Below are positions 1 to 5,231 of a DNA stretch of 5,231 nt, one piece after another (within the stretch, counting starts at the first letter, position 1; each line of letters starts with the position of its first letter). The translations under genes and the position numbers were made by a program. This stretch comes from Ramlibacter sp. (lineage in GTDB: Bacteria > Pseudomonadota > Gammaproteobacteria > Burkholderiales > Burkholderiaceae). The notes under the pieces were generated by a model. It saw nothing but the letters and a program-made list of their open reading frames with translations. It was not told the origin of the DNA and did not search any database. The DNA lies in assembly GCA_014376915.1 (NCBI GenBank), contig JACMQP010000370.1, positions 1-5,231 of the forward strand, written 5' to 3'.

Positions 1-1116
1 CAGCAGGCGTGGGGACTGCCGGCCGCGGCGGCGGGCACGCTGACGTCGGCGGTGCAGCTGGGCTTTGTGGCTGGCACGCTGGTGTTCGCGCTGCTGATGG
101 TGGCGGACCGCTTTGCGCCGGCCAGAGTGTTCCTGGTGTGTTCGCTGCTTGGTGCGCTGGCCAACGCGGCGCTGCTGCTGGCCGACGGCAGCATCGCCGT
201 GCTGCTGGCGCTGCGCTTCGTGGTCGGCTTCCTGCTGGCGGGCATCTATCCGGTCGGCATGAAGATCGCGGCCATCTGGTACCGCGAGCGACTCGGTGCT
301 GTCCTCGGCGTGCTGATCGGCGCGCTGGTTCTGGGCACGGCTTTGCCGCACGGCCTGCGGGCGCTGGCTGCCAGCGGCGCTGTGGGCCAGGTGCCGTGGC
401 AAGCCGTGGTGCTGGCGGTCTCGGCGCTGGCGGCGCTGGGCGGCGTCGCGACCTGGTTGCTGGTGCCGCATCGGCCGCTGGCGGCGGGCGCGGCCCGCAT
501 CACGCCGCGCGCGCTTGGCCTGATCTGGTCCGACCGCAAGCTGCGCGCCTCCGTGTTCGGCTACTTCGGCCACATGTGGGAGCTGTACGCCTTCATCGTG
601 CTGGTGCCGCTGATCGTTGCGAGCCGGCTGGCATCGGGCGCCGCCGTCAGTGCTGGCGCGTTCTGGGCCATCGCCGCCGGCTTCGTCGGCTGCGTCGCCG
701 GTGGGCTGGCGGCGCGGCGATTCGGTAGCGGCCGGGTCGCGCAGGTTCAGCTGGCCACCAGTGCCGCCTGCTGCCTCGTCGCCCCCCTGGTCCTGGCAGC
801 TCCGCTGCCGCTGTTCTTCGGCTGGCTGCTGCTGTGGGGGACCACCGTCGCCGGCGATTCGCCGCAGTTCTCCGCGCTCACCGCGCACAATGCGCCGCCG
901 CAGGTGGTGGGCAGCGTGCTGACCTTCAGCAACTGCATCGGCTTCGCCATTTCGGTGGTGAGCATCCAGCTGTTCGTCGGCGCGGCGCAGGCCCGGCCGC
1001 TGGCGCAGGTACTGCCCTGGCTGGCCGTCGGGCCGCTGATCGGCCTGTGGATGATGCGTCCGCTGGTCCCGCCGCTTATTTGGCGAACAGCGAGTCGAGG
1101 TTCGCGAAAGCCTTGA
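1..1116 (+). CDS. MFS transporter, 5'-truncated by the window edge
   Basis: This is an inner-membrane permease of the major facilitator superfamily; the substrate cannot be read from the sequence. The frame is open from base 1 (QQAWGLPAAAAGTLTSAV...), so the true start is upstream. The GTG at 52 lies inside a membrane helix and is not a credible start. The 371 visible residues hold about eleven hydrophobic segments, from TM2 to TM12. After the first visible helix comes an MFS motif-A-like loop (ADRFAPARVF), followed by RFVVGFLLAGIYPVGMK, typical of TM4. A hydrophilic central loop (about residues 158-180) separates the two six-helix halves. Roughly 40 residues with TM1 are probably missing. 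The last 13 codons run antisense through the end of the convergent VOC gene, giving a basic, non-membrane tail (RTASRGSRKP). The superfamily call is secure; the subfamily is unknown. Confidence 0.9.
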   Translation, partial: QQAWGLPAAAAGTLTSAVQLGFVAGTLVFALLMVADRFAPARVFLVCSLLGALANAALLLADGSIAVLLALRFVVGFLLAGIYPVGMKIAAIWYRERLGAVLGVLIGALVLGTALPHGLRALAASGAVGQVPWQAVVLAVSALAALGGVATWLLVPHRPLAAGAARITPRALGLIWSDRKLRASVFGYFGHMWELYAFIVLVPLIVASRLASGAAVSAGAFWAIAAGFVGCVAGGLAARRFGSGRVAQVQLATSAACCLVAPLVLAAPLPLFFGWLLLWGTTVAGDSPQFSALTAHNAPPQVVGSVLTFSNCIGFAISVVSIQLFVGAAQARPLAQVLPWLAVGPLIGLWMMRPLVPPLIWRTASRGSRKP

Positions 1117-1492
1117 TCTCGATGGCGTTGCCCGACGGGTCGAGGAAGAACATGGTCGCCTGCTCGCCCGGCTCGCCCTTGAAGCGCACATAAGGCTCGA
1201 TCACGAAGCGGGTGCCGGCGGCCTTGAGCCGGTCGGCCAGTTGCTGCCATTGCGGCAGGTTCAGCACCGCGCCGAAGTGCCGCACTGGCACGTCGTGGTC
1301 GTCGACCTTGCTGGAACCGGCGTGGCGCGTGCATTCTTCCGGTGCGAGGTGGGCGACGATCTGGTGCCCGTAGAAGTTGAAGTCCACCCACTCCGGCGCG
1401 CTGCGGCCTTCGGGACATCCCAGCAACTCGCCGTAAAACTGGCGCGCGGCGGCGATGTCGTGCACTGGAAAAGCCAGGTGGAAGGGCGGCAT
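1076..1492 (-). CDS. VOC (glyoxalase/dioxygenase-fold) family protein
   Basis: This is a 138-residue cytosolic protein with one vicinal-oxygen-chelate domain made of two beta-alpha-beta-beta-beta modules. Module 1 begins FHLAFPVHDIAAARQFYGEL and continues through YGHQIVAHLAP. Module 2 begins HFGAVLNLPQW and ends FFLDPSGNAIEIKAF, the usual VOC terminal strand. His5, His72 and Glu125 fall where this superfamily carries its 2-His-1-Glu metal site, so a metal-dependent enzyme is likely; the substrate is unknown. In-frame ATGs at 1513 and 1522 would add 7 or 10 residues. None of the three has a clear Shine-Dalgarno. I chose 1492 because VOC proteins of this kind normally begin just before the FHLAFPV strand, and the upstream codons (two TCT, SSMLPSSAA) look atypical for this genome. 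It lies 71 bp (41 bp from the longest start) downstream of the barrel gene on the same strand, so it is probably co-transcribed with it. Its 3' end overlaps the convergent MFS gene. Confidence 0.9.
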   Translation of the reverse strand: MPPFHLAFPVHDIAAARQFYGELLGCPEGRSAPEWVDFNFYGHQIVAHLAPEECTRHAGSSKVDDHDVPVRHFGAVLNLPQWQQLADRLKAAGTRFVIEPYVRFKGEPGEQATMFFLDPSGNAIEIKAFANLDSLFAK

Positions 1493-1563
1493 GGCGGCGG
1501 AAGAGGGCAGCATGGAAGACATGGACAGAGGTGGTTGAAGAAAGTCAGCGGCGTATTTTGCCG

Positions 1564-2295
1564 TCAGAAGCGCAGACCGGCCGACAGCCGCAACATGTTC
1601 TGCGCCGTGAAGTTCACTTTCGGGTCCCAGGCCACGCGCACGAAATGGCGCGGCCAGTCGTAGGCCACCGATGCGCCGAGGCGCCGGATCGGCTCGCCGT
1701 CGACCAGCCCGCGCTTGGCCAGCAGGTCCAGCGTCAGGCGCTGCCCGCCCTCGATCGGCGTGCGATACACGAGGTGGAAGTGCTGCTGGTCTGGGTTCTC
1801 GCGGTTGTCGCGCACCAGCAGTGCGCTGAGCGAACGGTTGTCGGCCCAGCGATAGCCTGCCGACAGCATCCAGGCGTCGTTGGGGTCGAAGTTCAGGTTC
1901 GCATACTGGCGCAGGTTGGTGCGACCGAGGCCGGCGCCCACGAACCACGTTTCTCCGGCCTCCGCCGCAATGCTGCCGCCCCAGAAGCCGCCCGTTGCCC
2001 ACTGCAGCGAGGGCGTTACCCGGACCAGCCCCCAGGGGAAGGTGCGGTCCCAGCCGGCCCGCAGTTGCGAGACGTCCAGCTGCGGGGCGCGGTACCAGCC
2101 GATCCACACGTTGCCCAGGTCGGAGCTATGCCGCAGGTTGACGTCCAGCGCCGGTCCGGACGGCACGCCGCCGCCCGAGAGCTGGTAGATGCCCGTCGTC
2201 AGCTTGAACGGCGTGGCGCCGTCCTCGGCCCGGACCGCCACGGCGGCCAGGGCCGCGATTGCAAACACGCAAAGTTTTTTCATTCCACGATCCAT
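1564..2295 (-). CDS. Putative outer-membrane beta-barrel protein with signal peptide
   Basis: This is a 243-residue exported protein that I cannot assign to a named family. Residues 1-23 form a Sec signal peptide: basic n-region (MDRGMKK), hydrophobic core (LCVFAIAALAAVAV), and a VRA cleavage site before EDGATPF. The mature part of about 220 residues has no hydrophobic helix. It alternates short amphipathic strands rich in Trp, Tyr, Gly and Arg (VWIGWYRA, LVRVTPSLQW, WFVGAGLGR, WMLSAGYRW, FHLVYRT, LTLDLLAK, LGASVAYDW) with polar turns, and ends LRLSAGLRF. A C-terminal Phe in an amphipathic last strand is the recognition signal for outer-membrane barrel assembly. I count roughly ten possible strands. 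The ATG at 2295 is preceded at 8 bp by GGGGGT, a plausible ribosome site; the ATG at 2283 (MKKLCV) is the alternative and gives 239 residues. The frame stays open upstream to 3180, but that part is antisense to the exporter gene and not coding. An enzyme of the outer membrane or a small porin cannot be excluded. Confidence 0.82.
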   Translation of the reverse strand: MDRGMKKLCVFAIAALAAVAVRAEDGATPFKLTTGIYQLSGGGVPSGPALDVNLRHSSDLGNVWIGWYRAPQLDVSQLRAGWDRTFPWGLVRVTPSLQWATGGFWGGSIAAEAGETWFVGAGLGRTNLRQYANLNFDPNDAWMLSAGYRWADNRSLSALLVRDNRENPDQQHFHLVYRTPIEGGQRLTLDLLAKRGLVDGEPIRRLGASVAYDWPRHFVRVAWDPKVNFTAQNMLRLSAGLRF

Positions 2296-2303
2296 CGTTC
2301 GCG

Positions 2304-2309
2304 ACCCCC
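2304..2309 (-). promoter_or_regulatory. Ribosome binding site favouring the 2295 start of the barrel gene
   Basis: On the minus strand GGGGGT (5 of 6 matches to GGAGGT) sits 8 bases before the ATG at 2295. The alternative ATG at 2283 has only weak GGA triplets before it, so this site decides the start in favour of the four-residue-longer n-region. Confidence 0.45.
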
Positions 2310-2336
2310 ACAAAAAACGCCGACCCGGCATGGTGC

Positions 2337-2364
2337 ATTGTCGTCCAGGCGTAACTGCTGTCAC
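2337..2364 (-). promoter_or_regulatory. Candidate sigma70-type promoter for the barrel/VOC operon
   Basis: On the minus strand, GTGACA (2364-2359, 5 of 6 to TTGACA) is separated by 16 bp from GACAAT (2342-2337, 4 of 6 to TATAAT). Transcription would start near 2330, leaving a leader of about 35 bases before the ATG at 2295. Spacing and position fit, but the match was found by eye in a GC-rich region and could be chance. Confidence 0.4.
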
Positions 2365-2365
2365 G

Positions 2366-2382
2366 CCGGCCCACCGGGCCGG
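2366..2382. repeat. Perfect 7-bp inverted repeat in the divergent control region
   Basis: CCGGCCC, a 3-base spacer (ACC), then GGGCCGG. It is not followed by a T-run on either strand (AAAA follows on the plus strand, CGTGACAG on the minus), so it does not look like an intrinsic terminator. It lies one base upstream of the candidate -35 of the barrel promoter and 33 bp before the exporter ATG, a position suited to an operator or to an RNA hairpin in the exporter leader. In such GC-rich DNA a short palindrome of this kind can arise by chance. Confidence 0.4.
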
Positions 2383-2404
2383 AAAACGCAACCGTGCATT
2401 CGGG

Positions 2405-2410
2405 AATAAT
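2405..2410 (+). promoter_or_regulatory. Candidate -10 element immediately before the exporter start
   Basis: AATAAT matches TATAAT at 5 of 6 positions and is one of the few AT-rich hexamers here. It ends 5 bases before the ATG at 2416, so a promoter at this place would start transcription at about the start codon, giving a leaderless mRNA. There is no convincing -35 at 16-18 bp (sequence around GGAAAACG). Treat as a hypothesis. Confidence 0.22.
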
Positions 2411-2415
2411 CCCCC

Positions 2416-4002
2416 ATGACCTCCGCCGCTTCGCACTCGCTCTGGAGCCCGCTGCGCATCCCCGCGTTCCGCGGTCTGTGGGTGAGCAGCGCGATCTACT
2501 TCATCGGCAATGCGATGCAGGCGATGGCGGCGTCGTGGCTGATGATCGAGTTGACCGGCTCGTCGTTCCTGGCGGCGCTGGTTCAGACTGCGGTGTTCCT
2601 GCCGATGTTCCTGCTGTCGCTGCCCTCGGGCGTGCTGGCCGACACCACCGACCGCCGCCGCCTGATTCTCTCGGCACTGGCTGTGCAGGCAGCGACTGTG
2701 GTGATCCTGGCAATGCTGCTGATCGCGGGCCTGGCGGGCCCGGGCATGCTGCTGGTGTTCACCTTTGTCGCCGGCTGCTGCACCGCGCTGTTCTCGCCCG
2801 CCTGGAACTCCACCGTCGCCGATACCGTGCCGCGTGAAGACATGCCGCAGGCCATCACCGCGATGTCGATCGCCTGGAACACGGCGCGCGCGGTCGGCCC
2901 GGCTCTGGCCGGCCTGGTCTTCGCGGCGTTGGGCGCGGGCTGGGTGTTTGCGATCGCCGTCGCCAGCTCGCTGGTGATGATGCAGGCGATCCGCATGTGG
3001 CCGCCGCGGCCGCATCCGCAATCGCGGCTGCCGGCCGAGCGACTCTGGGGCGGAACCCTCAGCGGCCTGCGCTTCGCCCGCCACAACAAGATTGTGTTGG
3101 CGCAACTGCTGCGGACCATGGCGTACAGCGGCTCTGGCTCGGCCCTGTGGGCGCTGCTGCCGGTGATCGGCCAGCGGCAACTCGGTCTCGGCGCGGCCGG
3201 CTTCGGCTTGCTGATGGCCTGCCTGGGCACCGGCGCCGTGGCCGCCGGCCTGGTACTGGGCAAGGTGCGCGCAAGGACCGGGCTAGAGGCGCTGGTCGGC
3301 ACCAGCTGCGTCGTGTTCGCGCTGGTGATGGCGGTGGCCGCGCTGGTGCGCATCCCGATCGTGGTCTACGGCGCTCTGGTGGTCGGCGGCGCCGCCTGGA
3401 TGGCGGTGATGTCCACCTTCAACACCGCCACCCAGACCAGTGCTCCGCCGTGGGTGCGCTCGCGCGCCGCGGCGCTGCACACGCTCAGCGCGCTCGGCTC
3501 GTTCGCCATCGGTTCGGCTTTCTGGGGCGCGGTATCGGGCGTCGCCGGCTTGCCGGTGACGCTCTGCATCGCCGCGGTGAGCATGGCGGCCGGCCTGCTG
3601 CTCGCCCGGCCGTTCCCGCTGCGCATGGGCGACAAACAGGAGGTGACGCCGGGCACGCCGTGGGAAGAGCTGTTCATCGTGGCCGAGCCCAATCCCGAGG
3701 ATGGACCGGTCGCGGTCGAGATCGCGTACCGGATCCGCGAAGAGGATTCCCAGGCCTTCCTCGACGCGGTGACACAGCTTCGCGCGCCGCGCCGGCGCGA
3801 CGGGGCGACGTTCTGGCGGATCTACCGCGACCTGGCCGATTCGTCGCGCTTCGTCGAGCGCTTCATCGTCACGTCGTGGGCCGACTACCTGCATCAGCGG
3901 GCTCGCGCGACGGTGGCCGACCAGGCGCTGGAGCTGCGGGTGCGCGACTTCCTGGCGCCGGGTGAAACGATCACGATGCAGCACTACATCGCGGAGCGCT
4001 GA
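2416..4002 (+). CDS. MFS_3/EntS-type exporter with C-terminal soluble domain
   Basis: This is a complete 528-residue inner-membrane transporter of the MFS drug/siderophore exporter branch (Pfam MFS_3, 'transmembrane secretion effector', related to the enterobactin exporter EntS). It likely acts as a proton-coupled efflux carrier with unknown substrate. The N-terminus SPLRIPAFRGLWVSSAIYFI is typical of the branch. Motif A is seen at residues 71-83 (SGVLADTTDRRRL). The PAWNSTVADTVPREDMPQAI segment (128-147) and NTARAVGPALAG (155-166) are branch hallmarks. About twelve membrane helices end near residue 400. Residues about 402-528 form a soluble domain: after a linker (about 402-420), YRIREEDSQAFLDAV, RIYRDLADSSRFVERFIVTSW and YLHQRARAT resemble the dimeric alpha/beta-barrel tail found in full-length MFS_3 proteins, so the length matches the family and this is not a new fusion. 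The start ATG at 2416 has only a weak GGGA 10 bases upstream. The stop TGA abuts the ATG of the PBP gene, in the same frame. Confidence 0.93.
   Translation: MTSAASHSLWSPLRIPAFRGLWVSSAIYFIGNAMQAMAASWLMIELTGSSFLAALVQTAVFLPMFLLSLPSGVLADTTDRRRLILSALAVQAATVVILAMLLIAGLAGPGMLLVFTFVAGCCTALFSPAWNSTVADTVPREDMPQAITAMSIAWNTARAVGPALAGLVFAALGAGWVFAIAVASSLVMMQAIRMWPPRPHPQSRLPAERLWGGTLSGLRFARHNKIVLAQLLRTMAYSGSGSALWALLPVIGQRQLGLGAAGFGLLMACLGTGAVAAGLVLGKVRARTGLEALVGTSCVVFALVMAVAALVRIPIVVYGALVVGGAAWMAVMSTFNTATQTSAPPWVRSRAAALHTLSALGSFAIGSAFWGAVSGVAGLPVTLCIAAVSMAAGLLLARPFPLRMGDKQEVTPGTPWEELFIVAEPNPEDGPVAVEIAYRIREEDSQAFLDAVTQLRAPRRRDGATFWRIYRDLADSSRFVERFIVTSWADYLHQRARATVADQALELRVRDFLAPGETITMQHYIAER
3993..3996 (+). 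promoter_or_regulatory. Shine-Dalgarno of the PBP gene inside the exporter's last codons
   Basis: GGAG at 3993-3996 lies 6 bases before the ATG at 4003, within the codons for the exporter's final residues (A-E-R). Good match and spacing support 4003 as the PBP start. With the TGA-ATG junction it suggests coupling or re-initiation of translation from the exporter. Confidence 0.65.
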
Positions 4003-5231
4003 ATGACCGTGCCGCCCGTTCTGCAGCGCGCCGCCGCGATCGCCGAAGACCGGACGCGGCGCGGCGTCGCGGCGCTCCGCCGCCATCCCGTGCGGGCGGC
4101 GCTGGCGCTGCCGGCGCTGCTCCTCGCCTATGTCCTGCTGCTGATCCCGCTGACGCCCGGCATCGCCGACCTGCGCAAGGCCAAGTCCGACGCGCCGGCG
4201 GTGCTGATGTCGGCCGACGGCGTCGCGCTGGCCGAATACCGGCGCATCAACCGCCAGTGGGTCAGGCTGGGCGAAATCTCGCCGCACGTGATCGACGCCC
4301 TGATCGCCACCGAGGACCGTCGCTTCTACAGCCACCACGGCATCGACTTCCGGCGGATCGCCTCGGCGCTGCTGGCGACCCTGCGCGGCGACCTGCAGGG
4401 CGGCTCGACCATCACCCAGCAGCTCGCGCGCAACCTGTATCCGGAGGAGATCGGCCGCGCCGCCAGCCTGAACCGCAAGGCGCGCGAAGCGGTCACCGCG
4501 CTGAAGATCGAGTCGGTCTACAGCAAGGACGAGATCCTCGAAACCTATCTCAACACCGTGCCGTTCCTGTACAACGCCTTCGGCATCGAAATGGCGGCGC
4601 GCACCTATTTCGACAAGTCCGCGCGCGCGCTCGACGTGCTGGAGAGCGCGACGCTGATCGGAATGCTCAAGGGCACCAGCTACTACAACCCGGTGACCAG
4701 CCCCGAGCGCGCGCTGCAGCGGCGCAACCTGGTGCTGGCGCAGATGGCGGGCAACGGCAAGCTCGACCCGGCCACCGTCCAGGCGCTGGCCGGGCGGCCG
4801 CTCAAGCTCGACTTCGAGCGCCAGTCGGAGCCGGTCGGGCCGGCGCCGCACGTGGCGATGCATCTGCGCAAGTGGCTGATCGAGTGGGCCGACCGGCACG
4901 GCTACAACATCTATTCGGACGCGCTGGTGATCCGTACCACGCTGAATTCGCGGATGCAGAAGGCCGCCAACCAGGCGGTGGCGAAGCAGCTCGCACAGCT
5001 GCAGCCGCTGGCCGATGCCCGGCGGCGGCGCGGCCAGGAGCGGATGCTGCTGCAGGCCGGCTTCCTGGCACTGGATCCGCGCAACGGCCGCGTCCAGGCC
5101 TGGGTCGGCAGCCGCGACTTCGCGCAGGAACAGTTCGACCACGTGGCGCAGGCGCGCAGGCAGCCCGGCTCCACCTTCAAGCCCTTCGTCTACGGCGCCG
5201 CCTTCGTGCAGGGTTTTTCGCCATCGCTCAC
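4003..5231 (+). CDS. Class A penicillin-binding protein (PBP1A-like), 3'-truncated by the window edge
   Basis: This is a bifunctional peptidoglycan synthase: it polymerises lipid II glycan strands and cross-links their peptides on the periplasmic side of the inner membrane. The 409 visible codons show a cytoplasmic basic N-tail, one membrane anchor (about residues 32-50) and a GT51 glycosyltransferase domain. That domain has all its motifs: ATEDRRFYSHHGID with catalytic Glu104; QGGSTITQQLARN (132-144); RKARE with the second Glu162; YSKDEILETYLN (173-184). A linker strand, VIRTTLNSRMQKAA, leads into the transpeptidase domain, where GFLALDPRNGRVQAWVGSRDF precedes RRQPGSTFKPFVYGAA. Ser390 is the acylated serine and Lys393 the SxxK lysine. 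The KTG and SxN motifs would lie beyond the right edge. The stretch between linker strand and active serine is short, so the OB-like insertion of E. coli PBP1A appears absent. It is therefore not a close MrcA equivalent and I give no symbol. It directly follows the exporter gene (TGA-ATG). Confidence 0.95.
   Translation, partial: MTVPPVLQRAAAIAEDRTRRGVAALRRHPVRAALALPALLLAYVLLLIPLTPGIADLRKAKSDAPAVLMSADGVALAEYRRINRQWVRLGEISPHVIDALIATEDRRFYSHHGIDFRRIASALLATLRGDLQGGSTITQQLARNLYPEEIGRAASLNRKAREAVTALKIESVYSKDEILETYLNTVPFLYNAFGIEMAARTYFDKSARALDVLESATLIGMLKGTSYYNPVTSPERALQRRNLVLAQMAGNGKLDPATVQALAGRPLKLDFERQSEPVGPAPHVAMHLRKWLIEWADRHGYNIYSDALVIRTTLNSRMQKAANQAVAKQLAQLQPLADARRRRGQERMLLQAGFLALDPRNGRVQAWVGSRDFAQEQFDHVAQARRQPGSTFKPFVYGAAFVQGFSPSL

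Noticed and set aside
9..728. Plus-strand frame of 239 codons overlapping the first MFS gene
   Set aside because: Gly/Ala/Arg-rich shadow frame with no domain; the MFS frame in the same stretch has clear membrane helices and motifs.
1523..2107. Minus-strand N-terminal extension of the VOC frame into the barrel gene
   Set aside because: The extension is out of frame within the barrel gene and has no domain of its own; VOC similarity begins only at the FHLAFPV strand.
2312..2329. Short GC hairpin followed by six T's on the minus strand, terminator-like
   Set aside because: The stem is only 4 bp (GCCG/CGGC), and it lies in the leader of the barrel gene where termination makes little sense without an attenuation mechanism, for which nothing else is seen.
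2296..3180. Upstream extension of the barrel gene's frame on the minus strand
   Set aside because: The extension is low-complexity and antisense to the exporter. The signal peptide at 2295/2283 marks the real start.
2997..3965. Plus-strand frame of 322 codons inside the exporter gene
   Set aside because: Arg/Gly/Ala-rich shadow of the exporter reading frame, with no start signal or domain.
3401..4002. Possible novel fusion of a transporter with a soluble enzyme domain
   Set aside because: The soluble tail of about 125 residues is a known part of full-length MFS_3 proteins, and the total length fits that family.
3283..5142. Minus-strand open frame of 619 codons antisense to the exporter and PBP
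   Set aside because: Its translation is rich in Arg, His, Gln, Gly and Ala with no recognisable domain. It is the complement of two well supported genes and is explained by GC-rich third positions removing stops.

Overview
The window is very GC-rich. Coding frames show strong G/C bias at third codon positions, and there are long stop-free shadow frames on the opposite strand. Signal peptides, an outer-membrane beta-barrel ending in Phe and a class A penicillin-binding protein point to a Gram-negative proteobacterium. The flavour of the VOC protein and of the PBP suggests Betaproteobacteria (Burkholderiales-like), but this is a guess from memory of the families, not a database result. No mobile element, CRISPR array, tRNA or rRNA was seen.

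Layout: five protein genes fill almost the whole window. (1) Positions 1-1116 (+) hold the 3' part of an MFS transporter whose start lies left of the window. (2) Positions 1076-1492 (-) hold a small VOC (glyoxalase/dioxygenase-fold) protein, convergent with gene 1 and overlapping its 3' end by 41 bp. (3) Positions 1564-2295 (-) hold a secreted protein of about 220 mature residues that looks like an outer-membrane beta-barrel, just upstream of the VOC gene and probably co-transcribed with it. (4) Positions 2416-4002 (+) hold a full-length MFS_3/EntS-type exporter with a C-terminal soluble domain, divergent from gene 3. (5) From 4003 (+) to the right edge is a class A PBP with a complete glycosyltransferase domain and the start of its transpeptidase domain. 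Its ATG directly follows the TGA of gene 4.

The only sizeable non-coding stretch is the 120-bp divergent region 2296-2415. It contains a plausible sigma70-type promoter for the barrel/VOC pair, a perfect 7-bp inverted repeat, and an AT-rich hexamer close enough to the exporter ATG to raise the question of a leaderless transcript.

Functionally, genes 4 and 5 look like a translationally coupled pair joining an inner-membrane exporter to a peptidoglycan synthase, and genes 3 and 2 look like a second small operon. Nothing in the sequence shows that the two operons work together. I see no clear evidence of a new multi-gene system. The points most worth checking are the stop-start coupling of an exporter to a cell-wall synthase, the unclassified barrel family, and the divergent control region.
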